Below are positions 12,101 through 25,809 of a DNA stretch of 64,000 nucleotides, in pieces (position 1 is the stretch's first letter; every line of letters starts with the position of its first letter). Source of the DNA: Siniperca chuatsi (lineage: Eukaryota; Chordata; Actinopteri; Centrarchiformes; Sinipercidae); the NCBI RefSeq assembly GCF_020085105.1, contig NC_058055.1, positions 7,762,822-7,826,821 of the forward strand. The letters are read 5' to 3'. Position numbers and translations under genes: made by a program. The notes below the pieces were generated by a model. It had not been told where the DNA came from and ran no database searches. It saw only the letters and a list, made by a program, of their open reading frames with translations.

Positions 12101-13760
12101 GACAATACTTTGAGGAGGTTTTTGAGTTCATTGGTGAGAGTCCCACCTCTGATTGTTGCATTTGTGAGTGTGTATATGGTATGTTGTAGAGAGTCAGTCA
12201 GCGCTAAGAAGTAAAGTACTGATTAGCAGTGTTAGCCAGTAATGCATTACTTAGTAATGTGTGACAGTAATGTGATTACTTTTGTTATTAACAAGTAGGG
12301 ATTACAATTTTAAAATTCAGTAATTACATTACAGTCAGTAATACCAGTAACACTCCGTCACTTCAACATTTTGGGGGTCGGCTTATTTGCTGTCTTACCG
12401 AGAGTTTGATGGACGGTCAATTTTCTGTGCATTCAGTGAAGAGAGTAGTCCAGGACGTGTTAGCTTGGCGTAGGGGCAAGAGGTGTGGGGAGGGGGTTAG
12501 CCTCTACCAACAGAGGAGAAATGCACCTCACAGTAACTCAAAAGTTGTTGTGTCTTCTTTGCTGTTAGCTAGCCACCGGTAGCTCGACCTACATTGGGGT
12601 GGTAAGCCTACATTCAGGAAACACCTGGGTTTAGTTCAGAGTTGGGACTAGAGTGCTGCGTGTCACCGGTAACAAGAGTAATGAAACTTGTTTTATTACC
12701 ACCATTATTACTTTTGCTGTTGAGTAATTAGTAAGATCATGTAATTTCTTTTTCAACTAGTAATATGTAATGAGTAATTAATGACATTTTTAAATTGCAG
12801 ACACTGAGTGGAAAGATAATTATGTGATTATGCTGGCCAATAGGACAGGCATCTATATACTGTAGTCAGTGGTCTGTGTTCAACTGTAAGTGTTACCTGG
12901 TAACAAGATTTTTTCCGTGATGATTTTTACTCAGAAAAAGAGAAAGAAAACATTGATAAGCTTTTAATATCAACAGTTTATTTCCTTTCAAAGCTGTGGC
13001 ACTGACTATTGTGTTACTGTCTCCAAAGTTAATTCCTGAACCAGCTCATGCCACCCACATTGTGGTAGAAGAGATTCACCTTCAGACAAGTCTCTTTAGT
13101 GACTGGCAGAAGTTTTGTTTTGTGTTTATCAAAAAAGGCGGTATTTGGAATGAAATGTTGAGAAGGATTATTGGTGGATGCCAATTTATAGGTTAAAAGA
13201 TAGTCATTGACGTTTTATGGAGCCTTGAATGAAAATAGGAACATGCATGTTGACATCCTACATTTTGGCTGTAATTGGGCTTAATTCTGTATTTAGGATG
13301 TAATCGTACGTGTCGTAGGCCTTGCTAAATGTACGTTAGTTGTAAGTTTTAATGACAGTGTAAGTTCTAATGACAGTGACGATAATTTCTATATTCACAG
13401 ATGCTCACAGCTGGCCAGCATGCAGCATTAAGCCAGATTGTACTTCTTAAATTCAGCAAATTGAGCTCATCTGTTTTGTTGTTCTCATCCACAGAGGAGG
13501 CATATCAGAGTGGACAGGGAGTGCTGGTACACTGCCAGGCAGGCGTGTCCCGTTCTGCAACCATTGTCATCGCCTACCTTATGAAGCACACCCTCATGAC
13601 AATGACAGATGCCTACAAATACGTGCGGAGCCGTCGTCCAGTGGTGTCCCCGAATCTAAACTTCATGGGCCAGCTTTTGGAGTTTGAGAGGGACCTCAAC
13701 TCTGGGGTGACTCCTCGTATCCTGATGCCTAAACTTAATGGTGTGGAGACGCAGGTGTAA
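9131..13760 (+). CDS. dusp10: DUSP10-like dual-specificity MAP-kinase phosphatase (MKP-5 type), three coding exons
   Basis: Predicted to dephosphorylate Thr/Tyr of stress MAP kinases (p38, JNK). Coding exons 9131-11228, 11831-12133 and 13495-13760 join in phase with GT/AG borders, giving about 888 residues; human DUSP10 has 482. The start [12 protein letters not shown] matches the DUSP10 N-terminus, and a splice acceptor sits 16 bases upstream. Residues 1-510 are low-complexity, His/Ser/Pro-rich, with many Cys at about 319-480. Residues 512-690 align in patches with the DUSP10 rhodanese/kinase-binding region ([29 protein letters not shown]), but the 'HIQGAVHINC' and 'LVLKGG' segments are missing. 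The catalytic domain (about 725-875) is intact: general acid Asp783 in [10 protein letters not shown]-loop [10 protein letters not shown] with Cys814, and a C-terminus ending GVETQV. Family assignment is firm; whether it is the true dusp10 orthologue or a lost-in-mammals paralogue is open. Confidence 0.9.
12215..12795. repeat. Intronic hAT-like repeat
   Basis: Within intron 2 of the dusp10-like gene, 12220-12360 and 12660-12790 are dense in 'gtaatgcattacttagtaatg'-type words: runs of TAATTAC/GTAATTA with 'taacaagag'. These resemble fish hAT-type non-autonomous repeats full of 'agtaatctaacgcattac' phrases. The boundaries are unclear and no target duplication was found. Confidence 0.4.
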
Positions 13761-16700
13761 GAAAGGTCAGGGGTCAGGAGCGTGTATGAAGAGAGAAACT
13801 AGAGAGATTAAAGTGGCATTAATGAGTTTTAAAGAAAGAGCGCAGCACATTTTGGAAGAGAGACATGATCAGAAAATTGGTGGTGTGTTTGGAAATTAGT
13901 GCACTTTTACTACTGTGAAACATGAGACAAAAGACTGGATGCTACATTTGTTTAAGAAGTAACTCTTGGACAACATGATCATCATCCAGTATACTGTTTA
14001 TAAGATAATGTGCCAATATTTTGTATAGACCTAACATCACTCTCAGATATCTCATTTCTTTTTTTCTGATGCATCTTCCTTTTTGTTCCCATCGTTTACA
14101 TTCACAGCCACACAGAAATACAGTGACTTTGTTGCCATTAATCATAAATGCATGCAGAACAGGAACACAAACATTGAAAGGGTTCATTGGTAATGTCCTA
14201 CTTCATCTCCAACACCACCGATGTTTTCACCACATGTAGCAACACACAGATTATTACAATGCACTTTACTTCCCATGTATTTGTTTCATTATCACCAAGT
14301 AAATTCTCACAAGGGTGAGAAGAATTTGTCACACAGACCTCAGTTACTGTTTTTGGTTAATATTATCATGTCTATGGATTTTTTTCCTATTTGAGAACTG
14401 TGAAATAGAGCGGCATGGACCTAGTAGGTAGCACTAAGTAGCATTAACCTGGGAAACGTATCACAAAAGGGACAAACAGCTCATGGAAATGTGTAAGAAT
14501 GGTTATATTTCAGTGAAGCCGCCTGTATATTAGCAAAGAAAACGTATTGCAAGTCTGAAATGATGCTGAGCACTGAAAACCTCTCATGAGTGAGCCGTTC
14601 ACAGGGTTGGAGTAACAATATAATGCAAGTACAGCTGTCAGTAACAGTGAAGTGTCAGTGTTAATGTGTGTAAATAAAAAATAAATTCTCATATGCAGGC
14701 TGATACACTGAAATAAGATCATTAGAAACACATTTACTGCAGAGCTGAAACCACAACTCAGCAGTACTTTCAGAGATTTTTTTATGCACACTATGATTTA
14801 CAGTTTATTTGACTGGAGTCGTGGGTTGGCAGGTATTGTCCTGCTGTAATAATGTGCTTTAAAACAGACCTTTTCCAACTGTGCACTGTTTATTTTGTGG
14901 TTAATTCATAAGAGAAATGCATTATTTTTATTCATTTTATACAATGTAAAAAAAACTTTGTTCTTGTTTGGTGTTTAGCATGAAACAGTCCTGTCATGGT
15001 GCACGGACAGATATTTCTTAAAATGTAAAGAGCACATGGTAGTTTGATTTATTTGAGATGACACAGTAACAGGAAAGAGGCAACATTTAACATCCTGCTT
15101 AACCCGTCTGGTTGGGAACATAGAGCCACAGTATTCATTGTGTGTTACGGTGAAAAAACTGTGCAAAACTATAACCTTTTTTTGGTAACTCTTGATTTCC
15201 GATCTTGACTTGCTTCTCTTGTTTTAACATCCTGTGGCAGATTACCGCCAGGTGTTATTTCCCACAGTACCAAAAAGGGACTGACAACCAAGTACCAATT
15301 TGAAAAATGCATTGTTTCACAGCTTACACTATCTTACCTAAAGTCATGATTACTGTTAAAGTCAAATCTACTTTATAGTTACTTATTTTAATGCTTTTGT
15401 GAAAGAGTCAAAAAACATCACTGTTTTGTTAGAGATGGTGATGTCTTAGCTGATTAGTCGATGTCCATTGTTACTCCCTAACTGTTCTTTTGCCTTATTG
15501 TCCGTACTGAACTTCTCAACTGTGTCCCTCCTGACAATGCTTTATTTTTATTATGAAGGCTTTAGTCTGATTAGAGAAGGATTCTTGATTCACTGTGAAC
15601 TCTTCCACTGTATTGTTAAAGGGACAGTTCACCCCAAAATCCAAAATACATTTTTGAAATATATGTATTTTTGATTTTGGGGTGAACTGTCCCTTTCAGG
15701 TCTGAGGTTCAGTACACATTAAATTACAGGTATATGACCTGTACAGTGAATCTTCTGGTTTAGGGTTAGCAAAATAACATCACTGGAATGGGACCTTTTT
15801 AAAGTATCTTCAGTATCTACAGAACAGTTACAAAACGTCTTTCCCCACAAGTGGCTCATAAATCAATTATAATGTACAAAGTCAGTGCAGATTGCCTTCT
15901 GTGTTGTGCAGCTCTTAAATTTGGGGCTATAAACAGCGTGAAACAATGTGGTACAAACTGAGTGTATCCAGCTTTGACTTGCAGGATTTTCAAAGCATCA
16001 TAGCTTCACCCCATGTTATATCAGTTAATCCACTTTATGGGAAGAAGCAGTGATTAGTGGAGAAGTGATGTTTTCTAATCTGTTAGTCGATAAGAATTAT
16101 TTTGCACATTTTCTAAACTGATGCCATACACATTTTTTGATAACATGCTGTTGATGTATACAATAATTTATGACTTGAAGATTTGCAAAAAAAAAACTAA
16201 AACATTTTTCCTAGCATCAGTTGTTAATCAGAGTCAAATATGACTTGCAAAGAAAGATTAAATTCCTTTATGCAAGGGTGTAGGAAGAGGGGACACTTGT
16301 GATCTTACTATTTTATTTATTTGTGTTCTCTTCTCATATAAATAAATGGTTGTGCAGTCTGACAGGGACGCCAGGGCACTCTGATAGTCCAGGGATTCAG
16401 CACACATCTATTATTGATCAAAGATCATTTGACAACACATTAGGTTAAAGAGGGAAAGCACGGCACTAGCTTGTGTGTCGACAAAAAACCCAAACACATC
16501 AAAATCTGAGTATATGTTCACAAGCTTTGTTAGTATTTTTTTGTATTTGTGTAATATTTTAACCAAATTTCAGTTGCCCGTTTGCCAGATTTTAACTCAT
16601 GATTAACAAAATGCCCTGTTCCAAGTTTCTACAACCAAAATGCCTTCAGTTTAGCCTTCTGTAATTTGGTCCTCCAGCGTCGTCATTATAAATATGACTT

Positions 16701-17300
16701 TGTAAAATGACCCTGAATTTTGCTTGTTGGATTTATTTTCTGGCTAAGTGACTTTGATATATATATTTTTCTACAGTCAAACTTCTTCATCATGTTAGGT
16801 ATGCACATATACTCTAATTGTGTAATTACAGTTTTTTACATGAATCTTTGTTTTCTATGAAAGGCAGTTCGGGCAGAATGACATCCTCCAACTCTGCATT
16901 GACAATAAGGATCTTCAGCCGTGCTTTTCGTTGCAGTATTACAGTTTCACTGTTATCAGACCTCAGTAAACGTGGGTCAACATACCGTATTACTGTTTTT
17001 ACCTCTCGCCTTTATTTCAGCTGGAGAGACATCAACCAAACATGCTGTTCACTCCTTCAGTCTCTCCAGCTCAGCTCACAGTAGGTGTAGGATTAACCTG
17101 TGAAGAAGGGCCTGTTGCTATTGCTCCTTGATTTTTATACAGACTTTATATGCAAGATGGCTGCCGAAGCAATTTCTTTAATTCCACGCTGTATGGACTT
17201 GCTGTGCAGTTGAGTCAATACTGACCTCAGTCATTTGTACTCGAAAGACACGTCGAAGGAAACTGAACATTTTCTCTTTAATTCAAATAAACTGAAGGGC
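13761..17300 (+). other. 3' untranslated and downstream region of the dusp10-like gene
   Basis: No further coding sequence after the TAA at 13758-13760. Poly(A) signals AATAAA occur at 14673-14678 and 17286-17291, so either a 0.9 kb or a 3.5 kb 3' UTR is possible. A palindromic MITE is inserted at 15.6 kb. AU-rich words (ATTTA) are frequent, as expected for an unstable phosphatase mRNA, but the whole area is AT-rich, so this is weak evidence. Confidence 0.4.
15614..15700. mobile_element. Short palindromic MITE
   Basis: 15618-15641 and 15673-15696 are a perfect 24-base inverted repeat beginning AAAGGGACAGTTCACCCC, and pairing continues inward with one mismatch. The left end sits in TTAA. The phrase 'gggacagttcaccccaaaat' is typical of a very abundant fish DNA-transposon derivative. 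The element is essentially all inverted repeat, so a transcript would fold into a hairpin. Confidence 0.8.
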
Positions 17301-18484
17301 CAGTGTCTCTGTGAGTGCCAGTGTGTACAAATCTTCTGTTTTGCACTTGAAAAGAGGAAAGTTAGTACAGTATGTATGATAACTTTTTGAGAACGCTGTA
17401 TATCCGTGCATTGCTTATTTGTGGGAACTTAATTATTCCTGTTTGTACTTTATTGTTCATTTTTAAACACTGTGTTACTTCCTGTACCAAATATTGAATT
17501 TAAGTATATTGATTCATAGGAATGATGATGATGACATGATTCAAGAAAAAAGCAGATCACCTCCTTCCTTCCTAATGGGGGTAAGAACTCTTCAGGTATG
17601 ACTATCATAGTAATGCTGTGCTGTTTCACCCCACCATCCCGCCTCCTCCAGAGACCCAAAAACTCATGTTATCTAACCTGTGATGCTCTTCTGTCGCCAT
17701 CTTCCTTTTCATAATGGATTATTTCTCTTAAGCAAATATTTTCATATTGTAGTAACTGTAGGTCCTTGTATTTAGGCAATGTTTTTACCTTCATGCACTG
17801 TGACTAATACAATGCTGCTATATCACAAAGACTTATTTGTACGTCACATTTAGCTGATGCAAAGTGGTGAATATCACTAAAGGTGATTGATACAAAGTGG
17901 GCTTGAATATGGAGGCCCTGCTTGCATTGTTCCAATTCAGTCCAGGCTTCATTGTGCTGCCTCGGTGCAGTATATTAATCTCAGAGTGACTGTAGCTGTA
18001 GCTGTTCCTGTTGGTCGACCTTTATGAGCATGATAGAAAGAAAAGAGACTGTAAAATGTAGCAGTAAAATCTTTTTAAAAGCCCATCTCTTAGCTCACTG
18101 TGGTTCAATAAAACTGTGGTGTTGCTTTTTCTGCAACAGTGTTCATTTTGGCAGAAATGTTGTCTTTGTTCGGTTATAGTTTTAAGATTGGCTTTAGTTA
18201 CAGTATGTGAGAAAAATGTCCATTATATTTGACACCAATCTAGACTTAAAAACTGTCGAGTTAAAACATAAATCCTGTAACTGAAATTTTGACAAGGTGC
18301 CTATTTGTATCACATGTTGCTATTAATAATCAATGTGTGTATGCTGCAGTGTTGACATGTGTAGCATATTAAGATCAGATAAGCTTTAAGTTTTGATTCA
18401 CGATTTGAGTGAAATCAAACACGTCCATGGAAATTACATAAACGCAGGATTAAATACAGATTTCAAAATAATTTGAATTATTTT
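17301..18484. other. Intergenic, no feature resolved
   Basis: AT-rich sequence with scattered AATAAA words (for example near 18105) but no conserved ORF, RNA gene or clear repeat boundaries. Confidence 0.5.
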
Positions 18485-18896
18485 TTAGCCATGCTAGCGA
18501 CGTGGCTCTAGGGATGGCAATGTTATTCGGTAGGTCAGTCCACCATTTGGCTCCTGACTGAAATATCTGAACAACTACTGGATAGATTGCCATGACATTT
18601 AGCATTGATGGTACCCAGAGGAGGAATTGTAAAAACTTGAATGCCCTGACTTTTCATCTAGCGTCATCTGCAGGTCAAAATGTCTGTTTATCCAGTAGTT
18701 TGGTTTATGACCAAATACCTGCACAGCTACGAGCCTCAGCTTTACTTTGTGTTTAGTGCTAATTCGTAAATGTACGGCAAACTAAGATGTTAAACATATA
18801 CCTGCTAAACATCAACACGCTAGCATTATCACTTAGGATGCTGACATTAGCATTTAGCTGAAAGCACTGATGTGCTTAAGCCGCTAGAATGGCTGT
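18485..18896. mobile_element. MITE with 'agccatgctagc' inverted ends, copy 2
   Basis: The left end 'tagccatgctagcgacgtgg' and right end 'ccgctagaatggctgt' are inverted. The interior has 'ttgccatgacatttagcatt', 'gacttttcatctagcg' and 'tttatgaccaaatacctgc'. This is the most complete copy in the window (about 410 bases) and lies in the opposite orientation to the 6.8 kb copy. No ORF. Confidence 0.7.
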
Positions 18897-20682
18897 ACAA
18901 TCTTAGTCTTGTTTTAGACATACACATGTCTCAAAAATTTACAAAATCTGCAAGAGTTATGTTTCTGTCAAGTGAATTTTACTGGGCATATTAACATTAT
19001 TGTGATACAAATCTGAACATTTTAACAGCTGCAAGATTTCAGTTGACTTGAGCTTCATAAAATTGCTTGTCTTGATTGTTTTTTGACAGTTTGAGCAAGC
19101 AACAATCTGCCAGCAGTAATTCTTTAGTGTAAATGGCAAACATATTCAGTAGCATACAGTATATGTAGTTGACCTCATGTTATGATGTGATTTTTAAAAT
19201 AGACAGATAATACTGAATGACAATAATGCCTATTACAATGTCAGTAATACAGACAAAGTTATAAACACACATCCATGAATTAGAGGTAAACTTAGAATAT
19301 GTTTGGACCTGGTTTAATTTTCCTCCTTATATAACAAAATATATTCTCAGTACACATAGGCTTTGGGGTTTATATAATTTGAATCTTGAGTTGATCTCAG
19401 ATGTAAAAGTAAAAAAAAACATGCATCTATAAATCATCTTGTAGCACAAAATAATATGCAAAAAGTCAAGTGGAGTTACGCTTCAGAGAATCTGTAGCTA
19501 GCAAGTCAGCCAGTGCCAAGATTATTATGTCAGATATGCACAGGCCTTCTATGCATCCATGACTTATCATAGAGGAATGAAGGATAGAAGTTTGAGGTTC
19601 AGAAAGTAATCAGTAGAAAAGGTTTTGACAGCAGCAGAATCTACCCCATGGAGTTACAAGGATATAGATGACAAGAAAAGTGGTGTGTGTGGAAATTGAT
19701 CATTGGTTTAGATGTGACTTCAGATGTGATACTTTGTTGGCATGACATCAAACTCCCATCCAGGCAGAACAGTTGTGCAATAAATAGGCACAGCAGCTGC
19801 ATATAGAGGTTTGAAAGGTTTTTTGTAGCGGTTTTCTCCAGACAGTGGCTGCTCTGGGTGAGTGACAACCTCAGTTCACACATGTACTTTCTCTTCCATT
19901 TCTTACATGTTTGACTAGCAGCAGCTCTGATTAATCTGGTTCCTGTGTTGGTGACATGACTGTAGATTTCCCATCAAGTGATTTAATTGCTGTCTTGTCT
20001 TCTCTTTTGTTGGTTATAGCTGAATATGATAATGTTACCTTAATAGCATTTTAAAGTGTGCAGTACAAAAACCTGATGGCTGGATTGTGAAGTTGTTCTC
20101 CATGTTAATTTCTAGTAAACACACTGGAACTGGCTCTTTCAATAAAAAAAACCTGAGAAATAATCATTTTTGGGAGTATCTGTTGTTTTAATTTGTTGCG
20201 ATTATTTCTGTGAGTGTGCTGAAAGCTTTGGTGAACTCAAACATCCAATGAAACCATGCACTTTGATAGGCTGGAGCTCACACGGCTGATCACCGGCACT
20301 CTCTGAATTAAGTCAGAAGTGTCTATTTGGAAAGTATTGAGCAGTTACATTGCCGTCAATACAAACGGCCAATTGCAATTGATGATTCAGATGATCACCC
20401 CACCCAGATCTGCTTTGCTCATCATTACATAAGCGCTGGTTTGGGATTCACAGCTGTGTGATCGAGCACCCGGAGGCGGATCGATCAGTGAGAGACAAAC
20501 TCACTGTCTGCCTGGCAATAACTACTGCAAATAAAAAGCATGAGCAGTGTGGGGCAGTGCTGTACTGACTGTATTTAACTGTGAGGACCAGGTTTGTATT
20601 TCATAATGACTCTAACATGAAAGTCTGGGTGCAAGTGGTAATCTCAAGTTTTCCTGTTTAAACCTAAACTTGCTTTATATTT
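18897..20682. other. Intergenic, no feature resolved
   Basis: AT-rich DNA without recognisable genes. A patch near 20380-20500 ('cacccggaggcggatcgatc') is more GC-rich than its surroundings, but no exon, promoter or family motif can be assigned to it. Confidence 0.5.
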
Positions 20683-21060
20683 TTAGCCATCCTAGGGGCG
20701 TTAACCGGTCCACCACTTTGATCCAGACTGAAATACTGCAAGACTACTGTTACTGTAAACTACTACTATAGGTTGCCATGACATTTGGTACAAACATTCA
20801 TGTTCCCCTCAGGATGAATTGTAATAACGTTGGTGATCCCTTCACTTTTCATCTAGCGCTATCATCAGGTCATACTTTTGATTTGTCCAATACAAAAACC
20901 CTAAAATCATATCAATATTGGTTTATGACCAAATACTTGCTAAACTAATGACATTCCCATCAGCCTCAGCTATACTTTATGTTTAGTACTAATAAGCAGT
21001 GATGGCGAAGATGGTAAATATGACCTGCTAAACATCTTCTTTGCCAGGTTTGCCTAGCAA
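20683..21060. mobile_element. MITE with 'agccat' end, copy 3 (right end decayed)
   Basis: Starts 'tttagccatcctaggggcgt' and shares interior words with copies 1 and 2 ('ggttgccatgacatttggta', 'cttttcatctagcgctatca', 'atcaggtcatacttttgat'). The right terminus is not recognisable, so the element is truncated or strongly diverged. Confidence 0.6.
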
Positions 21061-24000
21061 ACAGGTCATAGGTAGCTAAAGTGTATACTGAATAAGTGAG
21101 TCAGTGAGTGGTTTTATACAACTAACTTGCAACAGCAAGTATAATGAAAGAAAAGTAATGCCGCCTGGATGACATTTTTTTCGACATAAGGAAACCTATT
21201 TAATAAATGTATCTACAAAGTCTCAAAATGTTCCCCCTGAACGTATCTGCAAACTGCAGCCATGACATTAATTAAATATAATATCACAGTTTCTGATGTA
21301 TTACTCAGTAGAGATCATTCTGAATGTTTCCATAGTAATGGTTTGTTGCCACACACCTGCATCCCAATTGCTAGCAAATCGGTTGTCACCTCCACTACAG
21401 TATATGGTGCTCTGGTGTAAATTATTTATTCACTACTTTGCATTTATAAAAAAAGAAATCAGTCATCATCAGTCCACTGGACAATCAAAGTGCAGGCATT
21501 TTACACAATAGCTCATCAGCCACTGCTGCATGATTGCCTGTAGCAAATCACCCAATGGTTATTATAGTGGACGTTTTACTGTGGCTATGGCTGCATAGGC
21601 CATGTTCGATTGTGGAGAACATTTAAATGCAGCAGCCGTGTTAAAAAGCCCCTAGTCATCAGACATTAACACTCAGAGTCACACAGATAATGCATCGTGC
21701 ATTTTGTTCTTCAATATCAACACCACGGTAACCGTTGAGCTTGAAACACTTCCAGCATTTCAGTGTCTGTTAGTCATCGGATCCAATCATGGAATCAATG
21801 GCCCAAAGGGGTTGAAATGAAAATCATTTACCAACATTTTTTCAATATTTATTGACATCAATCTCGAGGCAGAGAACTGCACTATCTGCTGCATGGATTC
21901 AAATCAAAATGTCGACAATGCACTGACAGGGTCATGCACATTTTATGTGAAATAGTGTGTTTCAGAGGGCAATGATAATCTGACAGCATTACACAGGTAG
22001 ATAACAAGGCAGCCTCAAGGTCTCATTCTGACTTCCATATATTTTATGAGTCAAATCAAACTTTCTAGTCACTGAAATCTGAATTTGTATTTGCGTCACA
22101 GACTAAAACTTGTTTTTAGACTCAAGTGAGAAAACTCAGCTCAACTGTTTCTCAGCTTTGAGGTCTCCAAGCCTTAAGGCTCCAGTGTGCCACGACAGTA
22201 ATTAAGTTTAACTTAATTAAGGATGATTAATTAAGTAAAAATACATTTATTAAGAGTTAATGAATTGTCATATTTATAGCATAATAGATAATTAAACATA
22301 CAAGTGAGTTAATAATTGAAATTCAAACTATGTTCTTTGATTTATGTGTTAAGCATTTTGCACTCTTATTTTGGAAAGACATTAAAGGTTACTTTTCTTG
22401 AATCTATATAATAAATAAGTTTCCACAGCTCACTTGTGCGTTGCGTTACCATATACACTTTTTAACTGTGACATTATCATCATTACAGCAGCATATTATT
22501 AAATGACTTATTTGCTGGATGGCATGCACCCACACTAATTACAACAGAGCATAACTTGCAGAGATGAAACGGGAGCTCTCGTGGACCATCTGGTGAGCGC
22601 TTTAGACACGGCCCTTGCAGTCAAGTGCTGGTTTGTACCTGCTGTCACTGTTTTTCAGAGTTTGTGCCAGGACAAAAAAAAAAAAGGTTTTAAACTGGTC
22701 CTCAGATTAAAAGCAGTGTTGCCAAGTCACTGCTTATTTAAAATGTGGGTTTGAACTGTAGATGTGTCGCCTGAAACCAGTTCAGAATTTGCTGCAGTAG
22801 ATCGACCTGCTCAGCATGAAAAAAAAAAAAAAATCCCAAAAACCAGTGGTAGTGGAAATATTTTTCTGGGAGAAATCATTATTATTGTATGTGCTCTCAT
22901 CTCACTTAGAAACTAAGATACAGAGGTACAGTATTGTATATTGTACATGTACAGAATGGACAGCATTTACCTTTCGGTAAGTCATATCAATATAACAGTA
23001 TATAAACCATTGATACATGATTTAAAGCACACTATAACTTATTTGTAAGCCGAAATAAAGACATTTTTAATTGGCTATTAATGTATTTGTCAACAACTAT
23101 AAGAGACTTGCCTTTTTTAGTAAGTTTTTGGTTTTTAAGGTGTGTAATAAAACATTTATTAACAGTTTATACACCTGTACAAATCATTCATAGGTGTAAA
23201 TTCATTCTTGACATTGGAAACCGTAGTTTGACACAAAAAAAGTAACTTAAGGTCCATTTACTTGCTTTTTCCAGAATTGTTTCTACAAGAAAACAAACTC
23301 TATGATGAAGAGGACTGTGAGATGTGGTTGAAAGCTGCAGAAAAAGCAACTTAAGTGGACCTTGAGTTAAGATTTTTATAACTCATTATATATGTGTTTA
23401 CAACTCTTAATGACATGTCATCATATAGAATTACAGCTACATTGTATTGTGTTATTAAACATTCCTCAAATGTTTATACACTGGATTTTTCAATAGAGGA
23501 GTTATAGTTGTTGAGAAATACATTAATAAACACTTATTACTCATAATACTTTATACCTGCTTACAACTATATTATAGTGTGTTAAAAACAGTTATTAAAA
23601 TACAGTGTTATCTGATAAACTGATAGTTTTCTGAACTTATTTGACTGATCTAACCAAGTGAAATAAACAGTGAATGTTTAGTTTTTTAGTAAATACAAAC
23701 ACAATATGATCACTTAATATTGTGGGATAGCATCAATATTAAGGCAGTGAATCACAAATATGAGTTATCATTGGTTATGAACCATGATCACATTTGGTTG
23801 TAACTTGCTTTGAAATCCATGATTTTCTGCCTCAACATCAACCTGCACCTGGTTCATAAAAAGTGACTTTTTCAAAGTGCCCTTTATGATACAGGTTAAT
23901 CAGTTGATCTGGTCAAAACATCAAGACATAATTATTAAGATAAAAGCTGCCAAACTTCCTTTGGCACTTCATTCATTTTCCCTGAAAAGCTTGTTTACTG

Positions 24001-25680
24001 CTCGAACCTGACACTGATATTTCACCATAGTTAAAATGAATGATACATTTCATCTCATTGAGATTTGCTCCAGAAAGAAGGTGAGGTTCACTTGATTCAC
24101 ATGGGGTTTATACTTGATTACCTTCCTTACATTTTCTGTAAATTGCAGGCTACTGTCATTTATTACTGTCTACTGTTACTGTAAACCAATTTATTATTAG
24201 AATTTGGATCATTTGATTTTACTATTTACCTCAAATGAAGCTGGGGGTTCATATACTGTATCTCTCGGCTGCTTCATTAGGAGCAGGCTGTTTGTTACTG
24301 TGGTCTTCGCAGATCAGTGATGCAGTCAAATCTGCCAGCATCATCCAGCAGATGGAGTCCTTAAACTGCAGCCGCAGTTTATAAATCCAAATAAACTGCT
24401 GTTCACTCTGTCCTCATGAAGTTCATCTGTAATCCCTGACAGGGTCAAATCATTTCAACACAATAAAAAGCAAAATGTTGAGATCAAATAAAGAGTATTA
24501 TTTGACTCTAAGATGATGTTAAATTTCACTAAAAGAACAAGAGACAGTACAAACATGTCTCAGTGAAACTTATCACCAAACACAAAGCCACAACTGTACA
24601 TTCAAACATTTTCTTTCATTATACATAGTACTGTATATGGGTCTCGGTCTCGCCTATAGACTGTATAAAGGATGAGCTAGTGAGGCATTTACGACGGCAA
24701 GCACGAAGGACAAATTAGCAAGAACGAAATTACCTCCTCGCTACCAGAGATAATACAACTGCAAGATAGGTCACTGCCAAAAAAGAGAAGTGAGGGACAT
24801 AATCATAGCGCCATTAAAGCCGAGGACACAGTAGATTAGCAAAGATGGCGTCGGGCAGTTTTCGAGACTTCAGTTGCGTGTTCCTGGTTGCCAGCCTGTC
24901 TGCTCGAGTATCCTATAAAACGCCACGATGTAGAAGATGTATCAGATTTACTGCAATGTATTTTTGTAAAACAAGCTTTATTTAACAGTTACATACATAC
25001 AAAATATTGAAATCCATTCAAATCGCGTTACAACCTAGAAAAAGCTGCTGTGGGCTTAGTGCTAATGGAGCTCTTTCCTCCTCAGGGTCTTTGGTCTGAG
25101 AGCATCATAAGAGCCAGGCTACTGACCAACATTAATCTAGTCTGCGTTTCCTTCCCTGACATTTCATTTTCCCTTCTGTTATTCTAATATGCATGAAATC
25201 AGACATCCCTTTCATATGCAGCACATATAGTCACATTTAAATACCAGCAGAAATGTGACTATTTAAACTGTGATGTAAACCACTAAACCAGACTGCAGCA
25301 GTCCCCATAGCAACAGAGGAGAGGGTGGGCATCACAAAAGGCACAGAGACACGTAATGATTCAGACCTCTGGAGTTCACATCCAAGGCTGTTTATAATCT
25401 TTTAGCACTAAAAACCAAAACCACACACCGCACAGACCATCCTGTTCCATGTCAGAGATTGAAACCTGAGAGATTCCAGTTGGCCCCAATTTCCTAGGCA
25501 CAGATATGGTACGATCCACCCTCATAAGAAAACCTTCACCAATGGCTTCCCCCTCCCTCCGTCTGGCAAGTACCATTCACTGCCGAGGGGTTGATCGTAT
25601 CCTTCCACCACAAATCTAGTGCTCATTGTGGCAGAATTGGACTGTACAGAGCAGGGTACCATCCAGGCTGTTGTCTGTGA
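21061..25680. other. Intergenic between the dusp10-like gene and gng3
   Basis: No coding exon is recognised. The stretch contains TTAA-rich low-complexity sequence (about 22195-22330), A-runs at 22671-22685 and 22820-22833, and a more CpG-containing segment at about 24640-24920 that may be another interspersed repeat. In mammals the gene divergent from GNG3 is BSCL2 (seipin); none of its motifs are visible here. Confidence 0.5.
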
Positions 25681-25719
25681 GGGGTGGGGTCCGGCTACAC
25701 AGATACCACCAAACATAAG

Positions 25720-25809
25720 CTTACAGAGGGACACAGAGAGGCAGAAAAAGAGAGAAAAAAGGAGAGAGAAGAGGGGGGAAGATTGCACCTGAAGAGGAAT
25801 ATAATACGG
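25720..25809 (+). other. gng3: Candidate 5' untranslated exon of gng3
   Basis: A strongly purine-rich stretch (GAGAGA/GAAGA words) ends with a good donor, ACGG|gtaagg, at 25809/25810. The first coding exon of gng3 has a splice acceptor one base before its ATG, so an upstream non-coding exon must exist, and this is the nearest convincing donor. The exon start is unknown. Inference only. Confidence 0.3.

Noticed and set aside
24640-24920. CpG-containing patch that might be a promoter or exon
   Set aside because: No splice sites or motif order supporting a gene. The phrases 'actgtataaaggatg' and 'gcaaagatggcgtcgggcag' look like part of an interspersed repeat, but it could not be bounded.
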